From positions 81,063 to 145,062 of the forward strand of contig JAICUB010000012.1 in the NCBI GenBank assembly GCA_025936045.1: a stretch of DNA of 64,000 nucleotides, read 5' to 3'. The stretch comes from Polyangiaceae bacterium. GTDB lineage: Bacteria; Myxococcota_A; Polyangia; Polyangiales; Polyangiaceae. Position 1 is the stretch's first letter. The number at the start of each line of letters is the position of its first letter. The position numbers and the translations under genes are program-made. This document shows positions 1 to 10,100 of the stretch, in pieces. Under the pieces are notes generated by a model. The model worked only from the letters and a program-made list of their open reading frames with translations. It was not told the origin of the DNA and did no database searches.

Positions 1-1415
1 CAGGCGCGGATCACGCTGAGCTGTCCCGGCTTCCCCTCCCCGAAGTCTTCCACCGTGCTGCCGGTGTCTTGGATGGCCGCGCTGACGAGCGTGTTGAGCA
101 GCTGATTGTTGCCGACGCTGCCGGCGTCGACGTAAGCGCCTTGCTTCAGATAGCCGCCGCCGCTGCCGTAGATGACGTGCGGCACGTTCTGGTAGGAGTG
201 CGTGGGTCCGTCGGAAAAGACATTGACCCAGAGCACGAACGCACGATCCGCGAGACCACGCGCTTCGAAGTGATCGAGACCGGCGGCGAGCGTTTGCATG
301 CGAACGACGTCGATTTCCGCGTGGGCCAGCGCCGCCACCGGGTCGTCGCCCACCTCCGCGTCGCTCTGCACGCGGTGGCTGACGAAGCTGAACGGCCATT
401 GTCGGTCGAGATTCGACTTCACCTGGTAGACGGTCTTGTCCAATCCGTCGCCCCACTGGAGGGTCGCGGTGCGGTTGTAGTTGCAAGCGAATGCGAGCGC
501 GACGAGGCTCATGTGGAGCCTCGCCACGTCCTCGACCTGACCGTTCTTGTCGTATTCGAAGGTCTTGAGCGCTTCGAGCTTGTCGAGCTCGAGGCCGTCG
601 GCGCTGCAGCGCTCCATGTGCTCGTCACTCATGTCGTCCATCGTGACCTCCGCGGCGCGGATGGCGTCGAAACGGCTCTGGAGGCGCTGCTTGTCCGCCG
701 TGCTCAGGCGAGGGTTCTGCATCAAGCCGGTGAGCTCCTCCCGCACGAGGTCATGGACGCTCTTTCGGCTTTCGGCGAGCAGCCGCGCCGCAGCCTGACC
801 GTCGGGCGTCGTCGTCCCGCCGGGCCCGAGGACCCCGATGAGCTCTTGATAAAGCGTGTAAGGGTTGTCACTCGGCGTCGTGAGCTCACCCGCTTTGCTG
901 AACGAAAGACGCTCGGCGATGTAGCCGTTGTGACGATTGCCGGCGTAGAGCGCGAGGGGTGACGTTCCGGGCTGAACCGTGTCGGCGATGACCCAATCCA
1001 CGGACGGACCGGTGCTCATGGCTTGCGAGCCGGGCGTGTCGAAATTCTTGGCGGTGAGGGCGAGGACCAGACTCTCGGCGTGAGGCTCACCCACGCTCGC
1101 CGGTCGTACCCAGTCGACGCCGTTCACGAACAGCAAGCGATCGGCGTGGCGAGCGAGCTCGCTCGTCGCTTGGCCCGCTGCGGCGAGCCCGCTCTGCGTG
1201 AGGGCGCCCGTGTCGTCAGGGAAGAACTTCGTCGCGACGATGCCTTCCACCGCGCAGATGAACAGGCTGAACACGGGCTCTTGCCCCGCTGCCCACGCGG
1301 AGCGCTGGGGCAGGCTTTCCAGAAACGGCAGCCCGACGCTCACCCCGAAGAGCCCGCGCAGCACCGCGCGCCGATTCGCCCGCGGGCGTGTCGCGGTAAC
1401 CACACGCCCGCTCAT
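1..1415 (-). CDS. DUF1552 domain exported protein, 3' end cut by window edge
   Basis: The reading frame starts at ATG 1415 and is open to base 1. It overlaps the stop of the upstream DUF1592 gene by ATGA, so the two are translationally coupled. The N-terminus has a twin-arginine-like stretch (RPRANRRAVLRGLFGVSVG), which suggests Tat export. The C-terminal motifs WVNVFSDGPTHSYQN, HVIYGSGGGYLKQG and NNQLLNTLVSAAIQDTG are those of DUF1552 proteins, which nearly always sit beside DUF1592 proteins in myxobacteria and planctomycetes. The family has no settled biochemical role; export and partnership with the neighbour are the only safe statements. The window probably lacks only a few C-terminal residues. 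Confidence 0.9.
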   Translation of the reverse strand, partial: MSGRVVTATRPRANRRAVLRGLFGVSVGLPFLESLPQRSAWAAGQEPVFSLFICAVEGIVATKFFPDDTGALTQSGLAAAGQATSELARHADRLLFVNGVDWVRPASVGEPHAESLVLALTAKNFDTPGSQAMSTGPSVDWVIADTVQPGTSPLALYAGNRHNGYIAERLSFSKAGELTTPSDNPYTLYQELIGVLGPGGTTTPDGQAAARLLAESRKSVHDLVREELTGLMQNPRLSTADKQRLQSRFDAIRAAEVTMDDMSDEHMERCSADGLELDKLEALKTFEYDKNGQVEDVARLHMSLVALAFACNYNRTATLQWGDGLDKTVYQVKSNLDRQWPFSFVSHRVQSDAEVGDDPVAALAHAEIDVVRMQTLAAGLDHFEARGLADRAFVLWVNVFSDGPTHSYQNVPHVIYGSGGGYLKQGAYVDAGSVGNNQLLNTLVSAAIQDTGSTVEDFGEGKPGQLSVIRA

Positions 1416-3145
1416 GGCGCCTCGGTGGGACGCGAGCGGAACGCCGGCTCGCGAACGAGCGCGACGACGAGCTCCTTGAGCGAATTGGATAGGCTGATTT
1501 GCCCGAGCTTCTCGAGCAGCGGCCGATCGCCGGCCGCCATATCGCGACCGAGCGCAAAGGCTGCCACGTTTTTCGAGTAGCAGGTGTGAACCTGGACGCT
1601 GTTTGCCATGATGCGTACCAGGTCGTTACCGTCATTGAACTGCTTGACGCCTTCGGCGAACGGATAGCTGCCCGCGGTCTTCACGGGGCGTCCGTTGTCC
1701 TCGGCGCGCGCTCGGCCGAGACCGTCGAAGCTCTCGAGCGCGAAACCCAGTGGATCGATTGACGCGTGGCACGTTCCCCCACAGCCTGCGGTGAGCGCCG
1801 CCACGTATTCGCGAGTCGTCTGGCCCACCTGCTCCGGCGGAGTGGTCGTCGTCGGATCGTCGCCGGGCCGCGGCCCGCACAGCATGCGCTGCAGCCGGAG
1901 CCCGCGTTGGCTCGGCGCCGAGCGAGCACCGTCGGCCCACGCCATCAAGAACGGGACCTGCATGAAATAGCCGCTGCGCGACGCATCGAGCTCACGAAGC
2001 TCGAGCCCGCTTGCGGGCGCAGCCACACCGTAAAGCGACGCGAGGCCGGGACCGACGTAGGCCTCCTTGGAGGTGAGGATCTCGTGCAGGCCGAGGTTCG
2101 TTTGGAACACGTGGTCGAAGAACGCGGTCGTCGCCGCGTCGAGCTCCGGCAGCACACCAGGGTCGAAATCGGTCACGCCGCTCTTGTCGAGAGTTGCGTA
2201 CCGGTCGAGCGCAAGCAGCTGCCGGTGAAAGTCGCGCAGCACTCCGATCGCGGCGGGCGCCGCGAGCATTTCACGGGCGGCCGACTCGAGACCCTGATCG
2301 CTGTCGAGCTCGCCGGCCGCCGCCGCGTCGAGGAGCGCGTCGCTCGGAGTCGTGTCGAGCAGCAAGAAGGAGAGCTTGGACGCGACCTCGTAACCGTTCA
2401 GCGCCGCTCCGGCGGGCCCGAGCTCGGTGCGGTACAGGAAATGAGGCGACTCGAGTAAGGCGCGGATCACGAGCCCCGCTCCCTGCGCGAATCCCTCGCC
2501 ATAGAGCTCCTCGCCCCGAGCGAATATCGCGCCGTACGCCGCCTCTTCGTCTTCGGTCAACGGGCGCCGGAAGGCGCGACGGCCGAGCGTTCGAACGAAT
2601 CCCGCCACGTCGTCGCCGTCGTAAAGCGCTGCGAGCGCCGCGGCGGAGCCGGTCGCGAGCGCTGCCGCGGCCTCGGCGCCCGTTTCGAAGTCGAAGAGAT
2701 TGGTCGAGTCGATGAAGAGGCGCTTCTCGTTGTTCTCGAAGTCGGTGCCGGCGGGCGGCGGAGGGGCGAAGCTCTGCGACCAATCGGGAGGCCCGGCAAA
2801 GCGCAAAATGTCCGTGACCGCGTGCTCCCACTGAGCAGCCGTGAGCCGCGGGATCCTGCTGTAGAGCGGCGTTCCGTCGAGCACCACGGAGCTCCGGTCG
2901 GAGTGGTCGAGCGCCCCGCCGACCCCGGCTTCGCCTTCGACCGCGGGCGCGCCGCCCGCATCGAAGCCGGCGCTGGGCGCACCGCCAGCCCCCTTACCTC
3001 CCTCCTCCCCGACATTGCCCGCCGCCGCGCCCGAGTCCGGACGGTTTGGGCCCTCGTCACGGCGTGCTTCGTGGCGGAGGGAACGGCCACAAGCGCCCAG
3101 TGCGCCGCAGAGGAGAGCGATTCTCGCAGCTTTACTCGTGCCCAT
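1412..3145 (-). CDS. DUF1592/DUF1588/DUF1585 multidomain lipoprotein
   Basis: I take ATG 3145 as the start because it gives a short signal peptide ending in a lipobox (ALLCGALGAC); an upstream ATG at 3175 is possible. After a Gly/Ala-rich linker the domains follow the usual order: DUF1587-like (IPRLTAAQWEHAVTDIL), DUF1595 (LGRRAFRRPLTEDEEAAY), DUF1592 (RALLESPHFLYRTELG), DUF1588 (FLMAWADGARSAPSQRG) and DUF1585 (TCHASIDPLGFALESFDG). These are planctomycete/myxobacterial surface proteins of unknown reaction. The cytochrome-like Cys and CH residues of the DUF1585 part are present, but no separate haem-binding cytochrome domain is seen. It is coupled by ATGA to the DUF1552 gene, the standard partner. 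Confidence 0.9.
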   Translation of the reverse strand: MGTSKAARIALLCGALGACGRSLRHEARRDEGPNRPDSGAAAGNVGEEGGKGAGGAPSAGFDAGGAPAVEGEAGVGGALDHSDRSSVVLDGTPLYSRIPRLTAAQWEHAVTDILRFAGPPDWSQSFAPPPPAGTDFENNEKRLFIDSTNLFDFETGAEAAAALATGSAAALAALYDGDDVAGFVRTLGRRAFRRPLTEDEEAAYGAIFARGEELYGEGFAQGAGLVIRALLESPHFLYRTELGPAGAALNGYEVASKLSFLLLDTTPSDALLDAAAAGELDSDQGLESAAREMLAAPAAIGVLRDFHRQLLALDRYATLDKSGVTDFDPGVLPELDAATTAFFDHVFQTNLGLHEILTSKEAYVGPGLASLYGVAAPASGLELRELDASRSGYFMQVPFLMAWADGARSAPSQRGLRLQRMLCGPRPGDDPTTTTPPEQVGQTTREYVAALTAGCGGTCHASIDPLGFALESFDGLGRARAEDNGRPVKTAGSYPFAEGVKQFNDGNDLVRIMANSVQVHTCYSKNVAAFALGRDMAAGDRPLLEKLGQISLSNSLKELVVALVREPAFRSRPTEAP

Positions 3146-3181
3146 CCGCGCCGCCCGAGGAAGTTCCCGACGCATCGCTGC

Positions 3182-4268
3182 CTACGGGATCATGAGGCTA
3201 TTGCGTTGGACCGTCACGCGGCTGTCCGTGCAGAGCTTGCAGCTCGAGCCGTAGAAGTAGGCACGGTTCGCAGTGTCGTCCATCAGCTGCACTCTGAACC
3301 AGGCGGTGAGAGCAAAGATGTCCGGCCCCTTGGTGCCGTTCTGATAGAGCCAGCCACCGTGGTCGGCGCTCAGGTTGTCCATCAGCATCGCTGGTTGATC
3401 GGTGACGGACCCGTAGGTGCTCGCCACGCTGTCACACGATACGACCGTGTCCTGGCCGCCGCAGATGAAGAGCGCCGGGCCCTGAAGGCCCGTCGGCGTC
3501 GCCGCACCGGACACCGTCGCGATGGTCTTGATGCGCGGGTCGGCCGCAGCCTTGCAGGTGGACAATCCGCCCTCCGAATGGCCGACCGCTCCGATGCGGG
3601 CCGTGTCGAGATGATGATAGTATGGACTTCCGCTGTCCTCCGCCTGCTCGAGCAACCAATTCAAGCCGACGATGGTAGGCAGCGGGTCACCCTTGGAGGT
3701 CGTCGTGCTGAGCGACGCGACCACCACGAAGCCGTGCGAGGCGAGCTGATTGATCAACACCGGGTAGGTGCCGCACCAGCGGTTGCTGGCGGAATCCACG
3801 ACACATTCCGGCGGGTGCTGCTCGGGATTGTCTCCGTGACCGGCCGCCGTCCCCTGCCCCGCCGCCTCCGGCTTCCGCGCCCGCGGTCGCAGAGACCAGC
3901 CCGCCGCTGCCGCCCGCCCCGGCGGGGGTGGCGCCTCCGGACATGCCACCTGCCGTGAGTGAGCCTCCTCCTCCCGACATGCCGCCCGTCGCCTGGCTGC
4001 CGCCAGTTGCACGACCAGCACCGCCGGGGCCCATGCCCCCGGGATCCCCGCGGCTCGTCCCCGCTGAGCCGCCCGCGCCGCTCGCTACCGGGCCGACCGC
4101 TGAGCCACCTGCAGACCCTCCACCCGTCCCTCCGAGCGGAGCGCCACCCGAGCCCGAACCACTGGCGCCGCCGGTTGCGTGTCCGGAAGTGGGCTCGGAC
4201 CCACAGGCGGCAACGGCCAGCGTGAGGACAAGACGAGCGATCGCAGGCCTCTGATCCATGAGTTCCAC
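3182..4268 (-). pseudogene. Decayed secreted alpha/beta hydrolase lipoprotein
   Basis: One frame begins at 4268 (or ATG 4259) with a lipoprotein signal (LTLAVAACG) and a long Gly/Ser/Ala linker. It loses sense near 3845, where a second frame takes over and runs to the stop at 3182. The second frame encodes the later part of an alpha/beta hydrolase of the dienelactone-hydrolase/cutinase-like group: LASHGFVVVAS, the nucleophile elbow GHSEGG, a core strand ALFICGGQDTVVSC and the His region SADHGGW. The first strands of the fold, which should precede GHGDNPEQ, are missing, so there is both a frameshift and a deletion of perhaps 50-70 codons. I call it a pseudogene. A sequencing indel would explain the shift but not the missing segment. 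Confidence 0.7.
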
Positions 4269-4357
4269 GGGCGCAGTGGGTGGTGAGGCGTCAATCCGCC
4301 ACTCCTGGTCGCGCCCGGTCGCACGTCAACCGGGCGCGAGACCCGAACCGAAGTAGC

Positions 4358-5096
4358 TCACGAGAGCTTGAAGGTGCCGCTCACGTGGAGCAAACCGAGC
4401 ATGTACAGCGTCCCGTCGTAGTAACGATAAGTCCCCGTGGGGATTCCGGCGGACCAGATCTTGGCGACGAAGGACTTGCCCGTGGCACCCGGTACGCCGA
4501 AGCCGAGGAGCGCATTGCAGGAGAACTGAGCAGCCGAGTCGTCGCTATGCGACTTCATCCATGCGGCAAGCGCGGGCGCATACGTGGCCGTCTGCCACGG
4601 ATCGGCGCCGAAGAAATTCGCATCCATCATGATGTTCATCACGCAGCGCTTGGCATCCGAGCCGGCGCTGCCCATGGACTGACCCGGAGGAGCCTCCCCA
4701 GCGGTGGGCCGCGAAGATCAGCGCAGTCGCCATGTACTCTTCACCGTCGGGCGCGCCACCGGTCGACAACTTGCTGCCGCTCGTCGAGCAGTGCCACGCG
4801 ATCTCACCCGTGGTTCCTTGCGCCATGTGGTTTTTGACCCAGGCCCAGAGCCGATCGAACTCCGTCTGCTTGCCGAGCTGAAGGGCCGTCATCATGCCGT
4901 ACGACATGCCCTCTGATGTTCCGGCGGACGCAACCCGCCGGTGTGGGCACATGTCGCAGCGGATTGCAGACCACGCCGAAAGTTCCTCGACCACGGTCCC
5001 GGCCGTCGGCGCCGAGAGCAGGCCTTCACCGACCAACCGGCAGTTCGAGTCGTGGTCGCATTGACCTCGGGTCTTGACTCGTTCCGAGAAGACACT
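4358..5096 (-). pseudogene. Decayed glycoside hydrolase family 8 gene
   Basis: Two minus-strand frames carry separate parts of a GH8 enzyme (endoglucanase/exo-oligoxylanase family). The first has TSEGMSYGMMTALQLGKQ, EFDRLWAWVKNHM and APDGEEYMATALIFAAHRW, which includes the catalytic-acid Glu region (SEGMSYG). The second, entered near 4690, has DAKRCVMNIMMDANFFGADP and the family C-terminus GIPTGTYRYYDGTLYMLGLL. In intact GH8 proteins about 120 residues lie between these blocks; here they are nearly adjacent, so the core of the (alpha/alpha)6 barrel is deleted, with a frameshift at the junction. The 5' end also has no clear signal peptide or start. It lies on the same strand as the decayed hydrolase at 3182-4268. 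Confidence 0.7.
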
Positions 5097-5281
5097 CCCG
5101 CAATCGAGCGCAGTGTCGACTCGAGCTCCTATCCATCAAAAATTAACGACGCTGCGTCCGGTCCCGGCGAGCACCCGGCATCCGCGAACTCAACGTGAGA
5201 TCCCGCGATCAGGAGCCAAAAATGTGGGAGTCTAAAATCGCCAGGCGCAACGTAACGGAACCCTTCTCGAGGCCCAGTCCC

Positions 5282-7030
5282 ATGTCATATGAATCGTCTT
5301 CTCCCAAGGCGCTGCTCGCGCTCGCCGTTCTTTCTTGCTGCTGCAGCAGCAACAACCCTGGTGCGGACACGAGCTCACTCGCGGGGAGCGGCGGAGGTCC
5401 GACGGACCCGAGCGTCGGGGGTACCGCTGGCACGGGCGCGGGCGGCGACTCCGGGAGCACGGCGGGTGGCACGGCCGGTCAGGGTGGCACCGGCGGTCAA
5501 GGAGGTACGACCGTCGTGGTCGTCATGTCATCCGGGGGCGACAGCGGGACGGCAGGTGACATGACCGCGCCATCCGTCTGCGGAGACGGAAAGGTCGATC
5601 CGAAGCTCAAGGAGGAGTGCGACGACGGCAACGTCGCGAGCATGGACGGCTGCTCGGAGACGTGCACGCTCGAGTCAGGCTGGTCGTGTCCATTTCCCGG
5701 AGTGGCGTGCGAAGCAGCAAAGTGCGGTGATGGAATTCGCGCCGGCAAGGAGGCGTGCGATTTCGGCGCCACTCCGCCGGACGGTTGTGACCCGACGACC
5801 TGCACGGTGGCTCCCGGCTACGCCTGCGACGCGACGGGGTGTCACCTCACCGTGTGCGGGGACAAGGTTACCGAAGGCTCCGAAGGCTGCGACGACGGCA
5901 ACGACAACTGGGGCGATGGGTGCACGCCGGACTGCAACCGCGAGCCTGACTGCAGCGGCGCCTCGTGCACGACGACGTGCGGCGACGGCCTGCTCTTGCC
6001 GGGGAACACCACGGAACCGTGCGACGACGGCAACGACGCGGCAGGAGACGGCTGCTCGCCCACCTGCGCGGTCGAACCCGGCTACGTCTGCATGCCGGCG
6101 AGCCAGGCGGCAACGGGGCAGCTCCTGCTGCCGGTCGTCTATCGCGACATGATCAAGCGGCAGGATCCCGGCGGGCACCCGAACTTCGAGGTGACGCCGA
6201 TGCCGCCCATGCTGTTCACGGGCATCGTCGGTCCGCTCGGCACGCCGCTCGACATGGACGGCAAGCCCGCCTACGCCGCCACGCCGACGACCGACACGAT
6301 CAACGCGACGAACGGCTGGACGACGAACGCGACCGACTTCTCGACCTGGTTTCGAGACTCGGACTACAGCAAAACGGTGCTCGATTCGCTCACGCTGACG
6401 GAAACGCCGCCCGGAAGCGGGGCGTTCGTCTTCGCCGAGACGCAGTTCTTCCCGCTCGACGGACGCGGCTGGAATGACGTGCCCATCGTCACGAGCGCCC
6501 ACAATTATTCGTTCACGAGCGAGCTTCACTACTGGTTCCAATGGGCCGGCGGCGAGGTCCTCACGTTCTTCGGCGACGACGATGTCTGGGTGTTCGTGAA
6601 CAAGAAGCTCGCGGTGGACATCGGCGGCATTCACGGACCCATCACCCAGAGCGTGACGCTCGACGATGCGACGAATACCCAGCTCGGGCTCGGCCTCGTG
6701 CAGGGTAGCGTCTACGAAATCGCGGTTTTTCAAGCAGAGCGTCACGTCACGGGCTCGCAATACGAGCTCACGCTCGAGGGCTTCAACGTGGGCCGTTCGG
6801 AATGCACGAGCGTGTGCGGCGACGGCATCGTGACGCCGGACGAGCTCTGCGACGAGGGTGCCGACCAGAACACCGGCGGCTACGGCCATTGCGCACCGGA
6901 TTGCAAGACGCGCGGCGGCTTCTGCGGTGACGGTATCGTACAGCCCGAGGGCCACGAAGATTGCGACGACGGCAACACCGTTCTCGGCGACGGCTGCGAC
7001 TCCACATGTAGGAAAGAAGGCGTACGCTGA
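5282..7030 (+). CDS. Fibro-slime domain lipoprotein with DUF4215 Cys repeats
   Basis: ATG 5282 gives a signal peptide with a lipobox-like end (LLALAVLSC); an earlier ATG at 5222 is less likely. A Gly/Ser/Thr linker is followed by four DUF4215 cysteine repeats (CGDGxxxxxExCDDGN...GDGC), then a fibro-slime/PA14-like domain (VYRDMIKRQDPGGHPNFE, WNDVPIVTSAHNYSFTSELH, FFGDDDVWVFVNKKLAVDIG), then two more Cys repeats. Fibro-slime domains occur on secreted proteins of Fibrobacter and slime moulds and on myxobacterial surface proteins, and probably bind carbohydrate or matrix. The gene stands alone on the plus strand, opposite to the decayed hydrolases. Confidence 0.85.
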   Translation: MSYESSSPKALLALAVLSCCCSSNNPGADTSSLAGSGGGPTDPSVGGTAGTGAGGDSGSTAGGTAGQGGTGGQGGTTVVVVMSSGGDSGTAGDMTAPSVCGDGKVDPKLKEECDDGNVASMDGCSETCTLESGWSCPFPGVACEAAKCGDGIRAGKEACDFGATPPDGCDPTTCTVAPGYACDATGCHLTVCGDKVTEGSEGCDDGNDNWGDGCTPDCNREPDCSGASCTTTCGDGLLLPGNTTEPCDDGNDAAGDGCSPTCAVEPGYVCMPASQAATGQLLLPVVYRDMIKRQDPGGHPNFEVTPMPPMLFTGIVGPLGTPLDMDGKPAYAATPTTDTINATNGWTTNATDFSTWFRDSDYSKTVLDSLTLTETPPGSGAFVFAETQFFPLDGRGWNDVPIVTSAHNYSFTSELHYWFQWAGGEVLTFFGDDDVWVFVNKKLAVDIGGIHGPITQSVTLDDATNTQLGLGLVQGSVYEIAVFQAERHVTGSQYELTLEGFNVGRSECTSVCGDGIVTPDELCDEGADQNTGGYGHCAPDCKTRGGFCGDGIVQPEGHEDCDDGNTVLGDGCDSTCRKEGVR

Positions 7031-7104
7031 CGGTCCCGCCTGGGCGCGCCCGGTAGCGCGCGGCTTGATTCGGAGCGAGGCGGCGGCCATGCTCGGCCCC
7101 GTCG

Positions 7105-10100
7105 ATGCCGGAGCCGTTCTTGCCGTCCGCGAGCGAGCTTGGCGTGGCCGAGTGGCGCGCGCTCGGGATGCTCGCGTGCGAGCAGCGGCTCGGTGCCCGT
7201 GCGCTCGAAGCCGTGGCTCCGCGGGTTTCACCCGAGTTCTGGCGCGCGTGTGTGGAAAAGGGCTGGGTCGTCGCCGTAGCCGGCTCGCGGGCACTCGGGG
7301 CGCGGGGAACGGAGGGTGAGCGCACCTTCGCGCTCGTGCCGGCCTTGCGACCGCTCGTTTTGCGGCAGCTGGCGGATCGCGAGGAGCTCGGCGAGGTGCG
7401 GCGCGGCCTGCGCGCTTCGAGTGCGGATCCGGCGCGGAGCAGCTTCACGTGCGCCCTTTACGCGGGCGATCTCGGAGCTCTCGAACGCGCGTTGCCGGAG
7501 CTCGCACGACGCGCCGTACGGGGACACGAGACGACATTTGCGAGCAGCATGCTGCGGGAGGCGCTCACGGCGTCGTTCGATCCGGCCTGGCTCGAACGCA
7601 CCTGGGGAGAGCTCGGCGTCCGTCTGGTCGAGCAAGTGCTCTCGGACGCTTTGTTCGCGCTCGCGCCGGTCGAGCCGCTCTACCACTTCGCGAGCGAACG
7701 CCTCGAGGAGGCGACACCGGCGTTACGCTGGGTGCTGGCCGAGCACGCGCTCCTGCGTGGTGAACCCGCGCAAGGGCTCTCGTTCATCGCCGGCTTTCCG
7801 AGCCGCGAGCAGCTTGGATTTCGCGCCGCGCTTGCCTACACCTCGGGTGCGTTCGCGCAAACGCAGCAGCTCCTCGGCGAGTACGACCGCTCGCATGGAA
7901 CCGCGCACGGGGCGGCCAGCGTCACGGCGTTGCTCGTCCTCGTGGCGCTCAGCCGCGAGCCGCCGGAAGGGGCTCGTCTCGCGCGGCGTTGCTTGCCACG
8001 CCGCAAAGAACGGCCGACTCCGCTCGCAGGTTGGCCGAGGACGAGCGCCGAATCGGACGTGAGCCGCGCGCTTCGCATACTGCTCAAGCGCACGACGCAG
8101 CCGGACACCGAGCGACTGCGCCTGAGCGTGCATCAACTGCCGGCGACGGCCTCGCCCTGGGAAGCATTCGTGAACGCGCTCACCGTCGCGCTCGAGGAGC
8201 GCGACGAAGTAGCGCGGCTTGGTTGGGCCCGCCGCCTCGTGGCAGACGCCGAGCGTGCGAGCGCGGGCGGCTACACCTGGTTTGCTCGCCAAGCGCAACA
8301 CCTCGCTCGCGTGCTCGCTCGGGAGTCGCTCACGGAGCTACGCGAGCTCGGCCCGTGCCAACCCGGAGAGCTCTTGCTGTGCGAGCTCCTCGAGCCGGAG
8401 CCCGAGTGGCGGCGTGCGCTCGGCGCGTTGCAAGGCTTCACGCAAAGCATGGAGGGAAGCGAGAAGGTCGTCTCGCGCAGGGTTGCCTGGTACGTGGACA
8501 TGACGAACGGGGTCCCGGCCAAACCCGCGCTCGAGGAGTTCGTGCGCAGCACGGGCTGGACGCGCGGGCGCCGCGTCGAGCTCGACGAGCTCGACGCCGT
8601 CAAAGACGACCTGCCGTCCGAGGATCAGGCGGTGCTCCGTGCGCTCGACTGGAGCCACCCGCGCCGCCACGCGTTACCACTCGAGCTTTTGGAACACCTC
8701 GTGGGCCATCCGCGCGTGTTCAACGGCGCGCGCGGACGCCTTCCGGTCGCGATCGGCCGCGGCACCTGTCGCGTCGAGACGCGACGCGAGCACGGGCATC
8801 TCGTGATATCCTTCGAACCCGCGGGCGCCGTCGAGGGCGTGAACGTCGTCGTGGAGAGCGAGACGCGCCTGGTCGTGTATCGCGTCACGCCGGCGCTCGG
8901 GAAGCTCTTCGGGCTCGTACCGAGCGGCGTGCGCATCCCGGAGCGGTATGAGCCCGAAGCGGTCGGCGTCCTCTCGCGACTCGCCGAGCACGTGGAGATT
9001 CGAAGCTCGAGTTTGGGCGCTCGGCGGCGGCTCGCGGCCGAGTCGACGCCGGTGCTACGGATCTCGCCCGAATCCGGCGCGTGGTACGTCGAGGTCGGCG
9101 TGCGCCCGTTCGGAGCGCGGGGCCGCTTCTTCCCGCCGGGTCTCGGGCGCCTCGCGATCACGACGCGAGACGGCGACGACTGGCTGGACGCCGAACGCGA
9201 TTTCGAGCAGGAAATTGCGCGCTTTCACGAGCTAGCCACCGCCTGCCCGAGCCTCGAGCACGCGCTCGGCGGCCCGCCGGCGGAGCGACCCGCAGGCGAG
9301 CCGACCTTCAGTGGTTCGCTCGGCGAGGACGGACTCTTCACGCTGCTCACCGAGCTGAAACGGAGCGAGCTCGCCGTCGTGCTCGAATGGCAAGACCGGC
9401 GCCCGGTGACTGCGCGCGGGACGCTCGGGGTCGGCGCGCTGCACGGCGCGCTGAAGCGCAACAAGGGCTGGTACCTCGTGACGGGCGGCGTGCGCATCGA
9501 CGACGTGATGTCGCTCGATCTCGCGGAGCTTGCGACGCTGCCGTACACCAAGTCGGGACGCTTCCTGCGGCTGCCGAACGGCGATTTCGTGGAGGTCGAA
9601 CGGCGCGCGCGCCGCGTGCTCGCGCTGCTCGCGAACGCGACCGAGGCACCGAGACGCGGTCGCCGGGCGGAGCTCCGCATCCCCGAAGCCGCGCTCGGCA
9701 CGTTACGTTCGTTGCGCGAAGTGGGCTACGACTTCGAGGACGAAAGCGGGGACGGCTGGCTCAGTCGCTGCGATCGAATCCTCGCTAGCGATCCGCCGCT
9801 GCCGCCGGACCTCGCCGCCAGCCTGCGCCCCTATCAGCTCGAAGGCTTTCGCTGGCTCTCACGCTATAGTCAGCTCGGACTCGGCGTCTGTCTCGCCGAC
9901 GACATGGGCCTCGGCAAGACGCTCGAGGCGATCGCGTTGCTGCTCGCGCGCAGCACGGGCGGCCCGGCGCTCGTCGTCGCGCCTACGTCGGTGTGCCGCA
10001 ACTGGCTCGAGGAGCTCCGGCGCTTCGCCCCGAGCCTCACGGTGCTCGAATACTCGGGCAAGGGACGCGCCGCGCTGCTCGAGCAGTTTCGGAGCGGACC

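Noticed and set aside
69..962. Long plus-strand open frame opposite the DUF1552 gene
   Set aside because: It is the complement of a frame with clear DUF1552 motifs; its translation is Arg/Val/Glu-rich with no domain.
5675..7294. 539-codon minus-strand frame across the fibro-slime gene
   Set aside because: Antisense to well-supported Cys repeats and a fibro-slime domain; typical GC-rich shadow.
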